Counted from the first letter of the stretch, positions 5,496 to 13,772 are shown. The stretch is DNA of 13,993 bases from JAFGQJ01 sp964588525 (GCA_964588525.1 CAZPQC010000099.1:1-13993), one strand, 5' to 3'. Program-made: numbers and translations. The notes: a model not told the origin generated them from the sequence alone.

Positions 5496-5898
5496 GCGCT
5501 GCTGGACCCTGCTCGGCAGCCGGGACACCGGCTCCGGAACCTGGCGAGTAAGGCTCCACCATGTCGTTGAGGGAGAGCATGCCAAAGTGGAGGCCGACTG
5601 GTCCTGGACCCTGACCAGGGAGGAAACAGAGGGGGATGTCATGGGATTCTATCACACCCATCCGGACGGCGTCGGAACGCAGCCCAGCCAGCGGGACATC
5701 CGGACCATGCAGGCCTGGTGCAGCGCGCTGGGCAAACCACTGCTGTGCCTGATCGCCGAGGGCCGGGAGCCGAGAATCCCAAAGGGTTATGTCTTTGAAA
5801 GCGATGAGCACCAGGGGCAATCCGTCGATTCTCTTACCCCCGGGGAAGCGGATGCCTTCGTAATCGGGGAGTCGCAACGAGCAACGGAGGTGGAATAG
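5488..5898 (+). CDS. JAB/JAMM-family metallopeptidase (deubiquitinase-like)
   Basis: This is a 136-residue protein with a JAMM zinc motif: HTHP starts at residue 56 (His56, His58), and PSQRD supplies Ser67 and Asp70. The spacing between the second His and the Ser is one residue longer than in the common HxH-x7-S-x2-D pattern. In bacteria such short JAB proteins cleave after the terminal glycine of ubiquitin-like or sulfur-carrier proteins, or free them from conjugates. I chose the ATG at 5488, which has GGAG seven bases upstream and overlaps the previous stop by eight bases; an in-frame GTG at 5470 lacks a site. The catalytic Glu should lie in the N-terminal third, but I cannot pick it with certainty. 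The E1-like gene starts three bases after its stop. A likely substrate is the 78-residue modifier encoded at 1859, which already ends in Gly, so the job would be deconjugation rather than maturation. Confidence 0.87.
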   Translation: MNERCWTLLGSRDTGSGTWRVRLHHVVEGEHAKVEADWSWTLTREETEGDVMGFYHTHPDGVGTQPSQRDIRTMQAWCSALGKPLLCLIAEGREPRIPKGYVFESDEHQGQSVDSLTPGEADAFVIGESQRATEVE

Positions 5899-5901
5899 AA
5901 A

Positions 5902-6546
5902 ATGGCGGACATGTTTTTGCACGAAGCGATCTACCGCGGCCGGGAGCAAATTAAAGCCCTGGCAAGCAGAAACCTCGTGATCTGCGGAGCAGGTGCACTG
6001 GGCTCGCTCATGACGGACAACCTGGCACGGCAGGGGTTCCGGAGGCTCACAGTTGTCGATTTCGATCGCGTCGAGCTGCACAACACCGGCACGCAGCTGT
6101 TCGGGAAGGGGGACGTGGGAGCGTTCAAGGTGGACGTTCTCAAGGCCCACTGCTTTCGAAACACCGGGATTGAAATCACGACCCACAGCAAACGCCTGGA
6201 TGAACGAACGGTGAAGAAGTTCCTCGCCGGGGCGGATGTGGTGATCGACACCCTGGATAACGCAGAATCTCGGCGGCTCGTCAGCGAATACTGTCTTCGG
6301 GCTGCTCTGGACTGCCTCCACCTGGGCATGAACGCGGATTTCGGCCAGGTTCACTGGAACGAAGGATACCGGGTTCCCGACGACGTGGTGGAGGGGGATG
6401 TCTGCGATTATCCGCTTGCCCGCAATCTGATCCTGATTCTTGTAGCTGCGGGGAGCGAGGCTCTGCTGCGCTACGTTCTAGATGGGCAGAAGAAGAACTA
6501 CTCGATCACCCTGCGGGATTTGCGGATAAACCTCGATGAAGGATGA
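5902..6546 (+). CDS. E1-like ThiF-fold adenylyltransferase
   Basis: This is a 214-residue member of the ThiF/MoeB/E1 superfamily, which adenylates the C-terminal glycine of a ubiquitin-like protein. The nucleotide-binding GAGALGS loop is at 29-35. Strand-end DFDRVELHN (Asp53-Asn61) contacts ATP, and DTLDNAE at 116-122 carries the conserved Asp-Asn block. Cys168 in GDVCDYPLARN is the best candidate for a thioester cysteine. The paired CxxC zinc cysteines of MoeB are absent, and where MoeB has an arginine (NxxRQ) this protein has NTGTQ, so the arginine finger is missing or supplied elsewhere. It is shorter than MoeB (about 250), consistent with the minimal E1s of small conjugation operons. The ATG follows GGAGGTGG by a slightly long gap; a second ATG at 5911 is possible. 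The final gene of the Ro string, it ends about 460 bases before the next gene. Confidence 0.92.
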   Translation: MADMFLHEAIYRGREQIKALASRNLVICGAGALGSLMTDNLARQGFRRLTVVDFDRVELHNTGTQLFGKGDVGAFKVDVLKAHCFRNTGIEITTHSKRLDERTVKKFLAGADVVIDTLDNAESRRLVSEYCLRAALDCLHLGMNADFGQVHWNEGYRVPDDVVEGDVCDYPLARNLILILVAAGSEALLRYVLDGQKKNYSITLRDLRINLDEG

Positions 6547-7003
6547 ACGCGGAATAGTCCGTGTCCACTGTTCATTCAAATAAAAATTGCATATCTGCAA
6601 CCAGGTATGCAGGCTACGGTAAAACCCATATTGGAAACGAATAATATAAGTTCCTTCTAAATATAGAGTTAATGAAATTGAAGGAGATGGCACAGGATTT
6701 GCTGTTTTGTTCCGGGGCAAACAGTACATCGACAATGCAGAACTGGTGAATTTGCATTCTCCGATAGTACCACATAGAATTTTCTTTGAAGCAGCGCAGT
6801 TGCACTGATTACATACAGGTTTGCGATGCCGGCTCTGTTTCGGCGGGTTTGCTTTCGCGGATCTGTCATCATCCTACCCGACAACCTCTGTGGCTTGATC
6901 CGACTAAGCACCGGCTGGAAATCACACCAAGGCCTCGGTGGACAGCACAGATTCAATTTTAAGCTCAAAGATCGACGAAAGGTCTGCAGGAGGGAACTCG
7001 GCT
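6547..7003 (+). other. Intergenic region with weak hairpin and possible decayed frame
   Basis: No intact gene is supported in 457 bases. Just after the E1 stop, CGCGGA-ATAG-TCCGTG (6548-6563) forms a 6-bp hairpin without a T-run, so it is at best a weak terminator. TGCATA and TATGCA form a second inverted repeat near 6588-6612. An open stretch at 6650-6808 translates into plausible protein-like sequence without a start codon. The rest, up to the AGGAGGG at 6988-6994, shows no clear feature. Confidence 0.5.
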
Positions 7004-8374
7004 ATGAGAATCAGACTCGTGTTTGTATTGCCTTTAATTGTGGTCGCTCTACTCGGCTGTGGGATCATTCAGCGTTTTGGAGAACCCAGGTACTATGCTT
7101 TATCGATCTCCAGTGACCAGCCAATATCTGTAAGCAATTTGAATAGATACGACTGGTTTTTCGGTGCAGGCTCAGAATCAGTAAGTCCCATAGCAATCAT
7201 GGCCGAAGCCGGGGACCTGTTACGCATATCAGTCGAAGACTCGGTCTGGTTTTACTACCGTTACGATCCAAGGGACGGTCAACAGCTTTCGTTCACGATC
7301 ACAGTGGACTCTGATGATCCCTTGAAAGCGCACCTCAACGGTCGACTGATCTCTCTGGGCATCTATGATAATCCCGGTGTTTGGAAGTGGATAGAGGAAT
7401 GCGACCTGCACTCATTGCAGCACCTGCGATCTGTGCACTTCTTTTTTTTCGAAGATAAACAGGCCAGTCTGGATTTGAACCTTGTTCAGAAAATTGCGGA
7501 TGCTCGGCCCAATATCGGGTTATTTCTCGGCGATATCTACTATGATCCTGTCGAAATACAAAGTGAGATTATTACTCTATTCAAGCCGTCGTGGCTTATT
7601 ACCTGTGGACCACTCGACTTCAACGAAGCTGCCATTTCAAGATTGAGTAAACTGGAGTGTCTATACGTTCTTGAACCGGGACATACGCGGTTCATCGAGG
7701 AGCTTCCCAAACTTGAAACCCTTATCTTACATACGGACGATGATGCCGAGGATATTCAATTCGACAAACTCCGAAATCTCCGATCGCTTACACTTATTGA
7801 ATCCATCGATATCAACAACCTTGAGACCTTTAATAACAAGAATAGGCTTAGGAATCTATTTCTCATAGGTTGCGAAGTCGACGATATCAGCCCTATCCGT
7901 GCGCTAGCCTATTTAACCGGGTTGGGATTCTTTTATTGCGAGGGCGCGATTGATTTGTCAGAGTTGCAGAATCTGTCACGTTTACGCTGGTTCTCTTTCC
8001 CGCCGGATGTAAATCAGAGTGAATTCTCGAGATTCCTCTCACAACATCCGAAGCTGGAGGTGGTCGACTTACTCGGCTGTGAAGAAATCGATGACCTTTC
8101 ACCACTTGCTCAACTAACTGAAATTCAAGGTCTGACCCTCGACGTAGTTGTCGGAGACTTGTCCCCGCTTTATCAGTTGACAGACTTGGAAGTACTGATC
8201 TTGGATGAGGATTCGGTTGATGAAGATGAATATGAGGACCTGCAGGCATCTCTTCCCGATACACAGATAGTCATCAACAGTGGGGGTTGTCTTGGTTCGG
8301 GTTGGATCCTGTTGATGATCCCGGTCACAGCCGCGGCAAGCCTGATTATCCGCCTCGTTAGAAGGAAATCTTGA
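7004..8374 (+). CDS. Leucine-rich-repeat lipoprotein with C-terminal membrane anchor
   Basis: This is a 456-residue exported protein. The ATG at 7004 follows AGGAGGG by nine bases and gives a classic lipoprotein signal: Met-Arg-Ile-Arg, a hydrophobic stretch, then lipobox LLGC with Cys19 as the lipidated residue. A longer in-frame GTG start at 6938 would bury this signal. The N-terminal third is a beta-rich domain I do not recognise. From about residue 180 to 425 irregular leucine-rich repeats follow (LPKLETLIL, LRNLRSLTL, NRLRNLFLIGC, HPKLEVVDLLGC, LTDLEVLIL), with an acidic strip near the end (DEDSVDEDEYED). Residues 433-449 are a hydrophobic helix followed by RLVRRKS, so the protein may be anchored at both ends. 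LRR arrays usually bind proteins. Two bases separate it from the CPBP gene, so the two are probably one operon. Ligand and role are unknown. Confidence 0.85.
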   Translation: MRIRLVFVLPLIVVALLGCGIIQRFGEPRYYALSISSDQPISVSNLNRYDWFFGAGSESVSPIAIMAEAGDLLRISVEDSVWFYYRYDPRDGQQLSFTITVDSDDPLKAHLNGRLISLGIYDNPGVWKWIEECDLHSLQHLRSVHFFFFEDKQASLDLNLVQKIADARPNIGLFLGDIYYDPVEIQSEIITLFKPSWLITCGPLDFNEAAISRLSKLECLYVLEPGHTRFIEELPKLETLILHTDDDAEDIQFDKLRNLRSLTLIESIDINNLETFNNKNRLRNLFLIGCEVDDISPIRALAYLTGLGFFYCEGAIDLSELQNLSRLRWFSFPPDVNQSEFSRFLSQHPKLEVVDLLGCEEIDDLSPLAQLTEIQGLTLDVVVGDLSPLYQLTDLEVLILDEDSVDEDEYEDLQASLPDTQIVINSGGCLGSGWILLMIPVTAAASLIIRLVRRKS

Positions 8375-8376
8375 AG

Positions 8377-9030
8377 ATGATTTCGGGAATTTCAAACAGT
8401 CAGATCCGGCATCTAGTTGAATCGACGTTGGTGATTACCGGTATCTGCATCTTCGGATTACTCATTCACGGCAGACCGGATCAACGGATAGTTGCGTTGG
8501 CTACACTGAGTGCAGCAGCGGTGGTAATCTCTCTGTCGATATCAGACGTCCAATCACTGTCGAAGTATCTAGGCCTGTACGAGTTTTCAAGAAAGATTGC
8601 GGTGTATTCTCTAGTCGGATTGGGGTTGGGAATACTGTTAGCCCTTCGGTGCCGAAGCATCTCAAACATGGCTCTTCTCCCAAAAACTTTGACGGTTATA
8701 GCAGTAATCGCGCCGATTATTGGTATCACTGAAGAATTTCTGTTCAGAGGATTTTTGCAGGGGAAACTCTCCGGCATAAATGTCTTCGCAGCGATCATCC
8801 TGCCAACATGCGGACATACACTCTATAAGTACCTGGTGCTCAGGTCTCTTCCCGTCGACATTGGGATCGATTTCCTGTCTCTTGTGGTGTTCACATTTCT
8901 CGCAGGCATTATGTGCGGGTTACTTCGGGTATTGTCCAAGAGCATCATACCCGCCTGCGTAACTCATGCTGTCTTTGATATCCTGGTGTACGGCGGCATG
9001 TCGACATGGCCAATCTGGGTGTGGAACTAA
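8377..9030 (+). CDS. CPBP-family intramembrane metalloprotease (Rce1/Abi-like)
   Basis: This is a 217-residue multi-pass membrane protein. Motif 1 is EEFLFR with Glu119, Glu120 and Arg124. The second is His147 in TCGHTLYKY, and the third is His197 and Asp201 in THAVFD. These are the three blocks expected of CPBP glutamate proteases, although motif 2 normally has Phe four residues before the His and here has a Pro-Thr-Cys-Gly context. About six hydrophobic segments are visible. I chose the ATG at 8377, about ten bases after AGAAGGA; an in-frame TTG at 8371 overlaps the upstream stop and is too close to that site. The family includes CAAX-processing enzymes and bacteriocin-immunity-type proteins. 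Lying between an LRR lipoprotein and two M50 proteases, it probably belongs to a membrane-proteolysis or envelope-signalling module. Confidence 0.87.
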   Translation: MISGISNSQIRHLVESTLVITGICIFGLLIHGRPDQRIVALATLSAAAVVISLSISDVQSLSKYLGLYEFSRKIAVYSLVGLGLGILLALRCRSISNMALLPKTLTVIAVIAPIIGITEEFLFRGFLQGKLSGINVFAAIILPTCGHTLYKYLVLRSLPVDIGIDFLSLVVFTFLAGIMCGLLRVLSKSIIPACVTHAVFDILVYGGMSTWPIWVWN

Positions 9031-9070
9031 AAGACAGCGCCAGATCGCGAACAGAAGCAGGCAAATAAGG

Positions 9071-10318
9071 ATGATAAGTATTGTCCTCGCATACATCAAA
9101 AAACTGCTGCTGATGATTTTAATGGTGATCCCGATTGTCACCATGCTGTGCGCTGTTGCTCCCAACAGGGAAATCAGTGTCCTCATCACAGTGAATGTTC
9201 TCTTTATGCTCGTACTTCTGCCAATAGTGGTCCTGCTGCACGAGCTCGGACATGTGGCATCCGCAAGACTTGTGGGCGTTCGTTCCAATACTATTGTGTT
9301 GGGAACCGGAAAACACGTCCGCCTGTTGCGGCTGGGGAAAGTACGAATCCTCGTAACCGACAAACTCCGATTCGGATGCACGTCATTATCCGAATTTCCG
9401 AGGAGACGGACGAAACCGCGGTTAGCTCTGATCTATTCCGGTGGTATACTGGCGCATCTCCTTATCATTGGAATGACATTCGCAATACGCGGGGGCAATA
9501 TGACCATATTTCCTCCAAACGGCATCGATATCGCCTGGTCGTTCTCGGCGTCTAACGCGTATGTACTGGTCCTGGCTCTTCTACCGCTTCCATGGAGGAT
9601 CGGCGACTCACGAGTTCCGAGCGACGGCTTGCGACTCATAATGTTGCCTTTCATGAACCAAAAAAAACTTGCCGAGCTCAAACTGAGTACGTATAGGACA
9701 AAGGTAATTGAGAAGCTGCTGGATGGAAAAATTGAAACGGCGCAGCAAGATCTCGAAAGGCTGGTCGAACAGCATCCGGAAACTTCTCAGCTGCGGTTGT
9801 TGTTGACTCGTATATATACTCAGCGACTGAAATTCGACAAGGCGCTCAAAAATCTGCGGGAATTGATAGAGCGAGACAAGAAAGCAGAAAAGGATCCCGT
9901 GATTCTAAATCTTTTAAGTTGGAACCTCTTGCTGACCGACATGTCAACCAACCTGGCCGAAGCAGAAAAATATGCAGCACGAGCGTACAAACTGCAAATA
10001 GATCCCGGAATTACCAATACGGTGGCGTTGATAAGAATGCTCAAGGGAGAGTCCGAACAAGCGGAAACACTGTTGAAAATAGCCAGTCAGCTGAAGAAGA
10101 AAGTCAATAGAGAAACGAATCATCCGTTGAACTTTTACCTACTTTCGATTCTCGCCAAAAAACGCGGTGAACAGTATGAGGCCATCATCAAGCGGTTCCT
10201 CGACAATGTAGGACTGCTTACAAAAGACGAACTGTTCCTGGTGAATGAGCTTAATCATGAGACAGAAGTCGTAGCCCGGTGTATGAAACTCAAAACAGAA
10301 ACCCTCGAATCTCTATAA
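9071..10318 (+). CDS. M50-type membrane metalloprotease with helical C-terminal domain
   Basis: This is a 415-residue protein. The zinc motif HELGH (His57, Glu58, His61) lies in a hydrophobic helix, and PSDG with Asp185 near the end of the membrane part matches the second metal-ligand block of M50 (site-2) proteases. The membrane domain takes about the first 205 residues. The rest is hydrophilic and helical with TPR-like character: pairs such as IETAQQDLERLVEQHPETSQLRL and TNLAEAEKYAARAYKLQ are spaced like tetratricopeptide repeats. I chose the ATG at 9071, eight bases after AGCAGG; a longer in-frame start at 8966 would overlap the CPBP gene. The catalytic residues look intact. Such proteins cut transmembrane substrates, for instance anti-sigma factors; the TPR part likely recruits a partner. 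The gene starts 40 bases after the CPBP gene and is followed by a second M50 gene. Confidence 0.87.
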   Translation: MISIVLAYIKKLLLMILMVIPIVTMLCAVAPNREISVLITVNVLFMLVLLPIVVLLHELGHVASARLVGVRSNTIVLGTGKHVRLLRLGKVRILVTDKLRFGCTSLSEFPRRRTKPRLALIYSGGILAHLLIIGMTFAIRGGNMTIFPPNGIDIAWSFSASNAYVLVLALLPLPWRIGDSRVPSDGLRLIMLPFMNQKKLAELKLSTYRTKVIEKLLDGKIETAQQDLERLVEQHPETSQLRLLLTRIYTQRLKFDKALKNLRELIERDKKAEKDPVILNLLSWNLLLTDMSTNLAEAEKYAARAYKLQIDPGITNTVALIRMLKGESEQAETLLKIASQLKKKVNRETNHPLNFYLLSILAKKRGEQYEAIIKRFLDNVGLLTKDELFLVNELNHETEVVARCMKLKTETLESL

Positions 10319-10368
10319 TTTACCAACCCGTTCACTGATCCTGTAGAAAAAAACGAAGGAGTTCAGTC

Positions 10369-12450
10369 ATGCAGATAATCGATGAGCAGGATCGCTCGCG
10401 ATTTCAAAAAACTTACCCCCTCATGGTGATACTGTTCTTGTGGAGTTCCATCTACATCGTGATCGATGAGAGTCCTGTCTTCTACTCGATTCCACCTCTG
10501 CTCAATATGCTGTTGAGCATCATTATCGGTTCTGCTGTCTACGCGGGTGTAACCGGCAGCTTGTACGATATTTCCAAAGATAAAGAGAGTTCCGTTTCCC
10601 GATTGTTTTTCGAAAATATACGGCGTTTTTTCTTCCCATTCCTGGGCATCTCCGTACTCACCACAATTCTTTCTATATTATTCAACCTTCTGAGAATCAG
10701 TATCTTTCAGCAAAGATATGAAACCACACCATCCGGATCACCCCTGTTTCTCGCTATCACCGGCCTGATTGTCTTCTGTTTACGGATTATCTGGCGTACC
10801 AGCTCGGTTTCGGAAAACAGGAGGATGTGGAAAGGGTTGTTCAGGGGCTTCAAGGTGTTATTGTGCCATCGCAAATACCTGTTCACCTGCACTGCCTACA
10901 GCCTGGTATTTGCTGCCGAATACATGCTCTTCGAAGTGTACCGCGGGTCAATCCAGGGATTTGGTTTTTGGCTCATGGTTCTGCTTCGTGCCGGCCTGCT
11001 TGCTCTTCTGGGGGTATATTTCTATTTTGGGGCAATCACAATCTACAACCAAAGTCGAGTCGAGTTTTTGGGCGAGCAGGTAACTGTGGCGAGGCGCGTA
11101 AAAATTCGGTCTTCGAAGCAAAAAGGGCCGTCGATCTTGTTGGCTATTTTTTCCTTCGTACCGGTTGTGAATATCCTGGCAATCATAGGAGGGTGGCGGT
11201 CAAGCCGCAGAAACCACTGGAGTTCCGTCAAATCGCTGCTGACCTTCGCACTGGGGCTGTTCTTCACTCTGCTGTACGCGATAACAGGGGCGGGATGGAT
11301 ATTGACTATGAATCAGCAATCTCCAGACTTTGTTTATCAAAACCCAGACTACATCTACATCATCGAGGCACAACCGTCTTTGGAACCGATGGTCGCCCTT
11401 CTGGAGCAGGAACGCTTTTCCGCAGCTGCCCAGGAGTTGGACAGATACGAAAAAGAAACCAATACCGATTCATGGCCGTTTTTAACGGCCATGGCCCTGG
11501 CAAGAAGCGGTGCAGGCGATACGATAACCGCTGAGAGATATCTAAGTCGGGCCATTGCAGCCGACCCGCCTGCAGCCGGTTTCTTCTACCACTGCGGATC
11601 GATCTACATGAGCCATGGCAGACACGCCGACGCCGCCGAGTATTTCATCAAGGCACTGGCAATCGATCCGGGCATGGATCAGGCAGACAGGATGCTGCAG
11701 GTTACTCAAAGTTTATACTCACCTTCGAGAGTATTAACGATCGTCTGGTCGATTCTGATTCTCCTTACTCTCTTCACGTTTCACGAATACGCACACGCTT
11801 ATTCGGCACATCGTTTCGGCGACGACACAGCCAAAGCGGCCGGACGTCTCACACTGAATCCCATTGCCCACTTGGATTTGATCGGCTCGATCATACTGCC
11901 TGCAGTTCTTCTGTTCCGCCAGGCCGAGGTGGTGTTTGGGTGGGCAAAGCCGGTGCCGGTGAATCCGGACAACTATTCTGACAAGAAAAGAGGCACAATT
12001 TTCGTCTCTTTCGCCGGGTCGGGAATGAACCTTGCGATGGCGCTGGCAGCGTTTCTACTGATCCTCTTCATCATGCTTCTGATCCGGGTCATTTCACCAG
12101 ATGTAATCACCTACAACATCGCTGATCCGTACGCGGCGTTCGCGGTCGCCAATTCTCCACTAGGGCCAGTCGTATCTCCCCTGCTGGCGTTCCTGAAACA
12201 ATTCCTGCTTACCAGCCTGGTATTGGGTTTTCTTAATCTGCTTCCCATCCCGCCCTTCGACGGTTCCTGGATTCTCTCTAGCCTGTTACCGGACAGGATG
12301 AAAATAGGTTTTGAAAAGGTGAGAAAGTTCAGCTTTATCTTCGTACTGCTAATCGTATTCACACCGGTTTTGGATTATGTTCTCCTGGTCCCCATATACG
12401 CCGGATGGTCACTACTGTACCTTTGCTTTGCGTTCATGGGTGTCGGCTGA
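10369..12450 (+). CDS. Large fusion: membrane domain + TPR-like segment + M50 site-2 protease
   Basis: This 693-residue protein has three parts. Residues 1 to about 335 are a multi-pass membrane region (roughly six to eight hydrophobic helices) that I cannot assign. Residues about 345-450 are soluble and TPR-like (WPFLTAMALARSG.., GFFYHCGSIYMSHGRHADAAEYFIKALAIDPG). Residues about 460-693 are a compact site-2 protease of the Rip/SpoIVFB-like M50 type. It has HEYAH (His472, Glu473, His476) and the segment AGRLTLNPIAHLDLIGS. GWAKPVPVNP follows, then NLLPIPPFDG with Asp631. All expected catalytic residues are present. The start has GAAGGAG about seven bases upstream. The gene lies 50 bases after another TPR-bearing M50 gene, so two related proteases with swapped domain order stand side by side. 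They are likely co-transcribed with the LRR lipoprotein and the CPBP gene. The substrate is unknown. Confidence 0.92.
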   Translation: MQIIDEQDRSRFQKTYPLMVILFLWSSIYIVIDESPVFYSIPPLLNMLLSIIIGSAVYAGVTGSLYDISKDKESSVSRLFFENIRRFFFPFLGISVLTTILSILFNLLRISIFQQRYETTPSGSPLFLAITGLIVFCLRIIWRTSSVSENRRMWKGLFRGFKVLLCHRKYLFTCTAYSLVFAAEYMLFEVYRGSIQGFGFWLMVLLRAGLLALLGVYFYFGAITIYNQSRVEFLGEQVTVARRVKIRSSKQKGPSILLAIFSFVPVVNILAIIGGWRSSRRNHWSSVKSLLTFALGLFFTLLYAITGAGWILTMNQQSPDFVYQNPDYIYIIEAQPSLEPMVALLEQERFSAAAQELDRYEKETNTDSWPFLTAMALARSGAGDTITAERYLSRAIAADPPAAGFFYHCGSIYMSHGRHADAAEYFIKALAIDPGMDQADRMLQVTQSLYSPSRVLTIVWSILILLTLFTFHEYAHAYSAHRFGDDTAKAAGRLTLNPIAHLDLIGSIILPAVLLFRQAEVVFGWAKPVPVNPDNYSDKKRGTIFVSFAGSGMNLAMALAAFLLILFIMLLIRVISPDVITYNIADPYAAFAVANSPLGPVVSPLLAFLKQFLLTSLVLGFLNLLPIPPFDGSWILSSLLPDRMKIGFEKVRKFSFIFVLLIVFTPVLDYVLLVPIYAGWSLLYLCFAFMGVG

Positions 12451-12506
12451 TAGAACTTGGACCTCAGACAGGAATCGTGATGCTATGGGCTATCTCGAGA
12501 AAATCA

Positions 12507-12512
12507 TATAAT
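12507..12512 (+). promoter_or_regulatory. Possible -10 element upstream of rtcB
   Basis: A perfect TATAAT stands in the 197-base gap before the RNA ligase gene, about 135 bases from its start. No good -35 hexamer lies 16-18 bases upstream. It is offered only as a candidate that would uncouple rtcB from the protease operon. Confidence 0.25.
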
Positions 12513-12647
12513 ACCTTCCCAAAGGCCAATCCCCTACATTACTTTGGTCTCGATCGCCCTCAGTTGTTCTTGAACGGAGACGGCTACGCTCGTTCTGTAC
12601 ATGTTCTAAGACCTGCCAGGATCATTAGGGAAGAGAAGTAGCAGGAA

Positions 12648-13772
12648 ATGAATATTCAAGGAAAAGTCAACTCCGCAACTATATATGCACACACCATTGA
12701 CGAAGCTTCGTTGAGTCAAATTTACAATATGCTAAACAATCCCGGTTTTACCAATAGCAACATAGCTATTATGCCGGATGTCCACCTGGGCCATGGAACC
12801 GTAGTCGGATTCACCATGACATTCAACAGCTACGTAAATCCAAACGTGATCGGTTCCGACATCGGCTGCGGGATTGCCGCCTACAAAATTGGACAGAAAA
12901 ATGTCGATCTGGAAAAATTTGATTCATTCATTCGGGTGAATATTCCAGCTGGTAGAAACGTGCACACGAACATCCAAGAACAATTCGCAAACCGCAACTC
13001 GGAGCTGAAGGAGCTAATACAAAAAGTTGCTCCAAACGAGCACCAGAGAATAATTTTAGGTATAGGAACTCTCGGTGGTGGTAACCATTTCATCGAATTA
13101 GATAGTGATAGCGATGAAAACATCTGGTTGATTATCCACAGTGGGAGTAGAAACCTCGGCTTGCAGGTAAGCAACTACCATCACAACGTTGCTAAACAGG
13201 CTATGAAACACGAGTTTCGGGGAGCCGGGGCATACCACGGAATGGAGTATCTGACCGTCGAAAACGGCGGCGAAGAATACCTGCACGACATGGAAATCAC
13301 GCAGGCATATGCAGAAGAGAACCGCAAAGCGATCGCTCGAAACATTGTAGAGGGATACTTCAATCTGAAATTGACAGACTGCGAGGTGATTTCCAGTGTC
13401 CATAATTATATTAGTTTCAAAGACAACATTGTCAGGAAAGGCGCCATCTCGGCCCATGAAGATGAAAAGGTAATTATTCCACTAAATATGAGAGACGGAT
13501 GCCTTATCGCTCGAGGTAGAGGAAATCAAGCGTGGAACTACTCGGCTCCGCATGGAGCGGGCAGACTCCTCAAACGCAGTGAAACCAAAGAACTTATAAC
13601 CCTTGAAGAGTACCGAGAGTCTATGAAGGGGATATACAGTTCATGCATCAACAACAGAACCATCGATGAATCGCCGATGGCCTACAAAAACGCCGAAGAG
13701 ATTGTAGAGCTTATTGAAGACACTGTAGAGATCGAATCTACGATAAAACCCATATACAATTTCAAAGCCTAA
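12648..13772 (+). CDS. rtcB: RtcB-family RNA-splicing ligase
   Basis: RtcB joins RNA ends carrying 2',3'-cyclic phosphate or 3'-phosphate to 5'-hydroxyl ends using GTP and manganese; bacteria use it for RNA repair. This copy has 374 residues, shorter than the E. coli type (about 408). The key blocks are all visible: MPDVHLGHG, then GSDIGCGIAAYKIG with the Asp and Cys metal ligands. LGGGNHFIEL and HSGSRNLGLQ follow. APHGAGRLLKR near the end carries His302, which corresponds to the guanylylated histidine. The ATG is preceded by GCAGGA at a short gap, a modest site. No rtcA (cyclase) or RtcR regulator is present in the window. In Salmonella rtcBA sits with rsr and the Y RNAs, so its location 8 kb from rsr, on the same strand, is suggestive of a shared RNA-surveillance theme, although a protease module separates them. 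The short length suggests one of the non-canonical RtcB subgroups. Confidence 0.95.
   Translation: MNIQGKVNSATIYAHTIDEASLSQIYNMLNNPGFTNSNIAIMPDVHLGHGTVVGFTMTFNSYVNPNVIGSDIGCGIAAYKIGQKNVDLEKFDSFIRVNIPAGRNVHTNIQEQFANRNSELKELIQKVAPNEHQRIILGIGTLGGGNHFIELDSDSDENIWLIIHSGSRNLGLQVSNYHHNVAKQAMKHEFRGAGAYHGMEYLTVENGGEEYLHDMEITQAYAEENRKAIARNIVEGYFNLKLTDCEVISSVHNYISFKDNIVRKGAISAHEDEKVIIPLNMRDGCLIARGRGNQAWNYSAPHGAGRLLKRSETKELITLEEYRESMKGIYSSCINNRTIDESPMAYKNAEEIVELIEDTVEIESTIKPIYNFKA

Noticed and set aside
5365..6354. Long open frame on the minus strand opposite the JAB and E1 genes
   Set aside because: The plus-strand genes carry intact catalytic motifs; the minus translation has none.
12405..12641. 78-codon plus-strand frame overlapping the end of the large M50 gene
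   Set aside because: It starts within the protease gene in another frame, has no ribosome binding site and no protein-like pattern.
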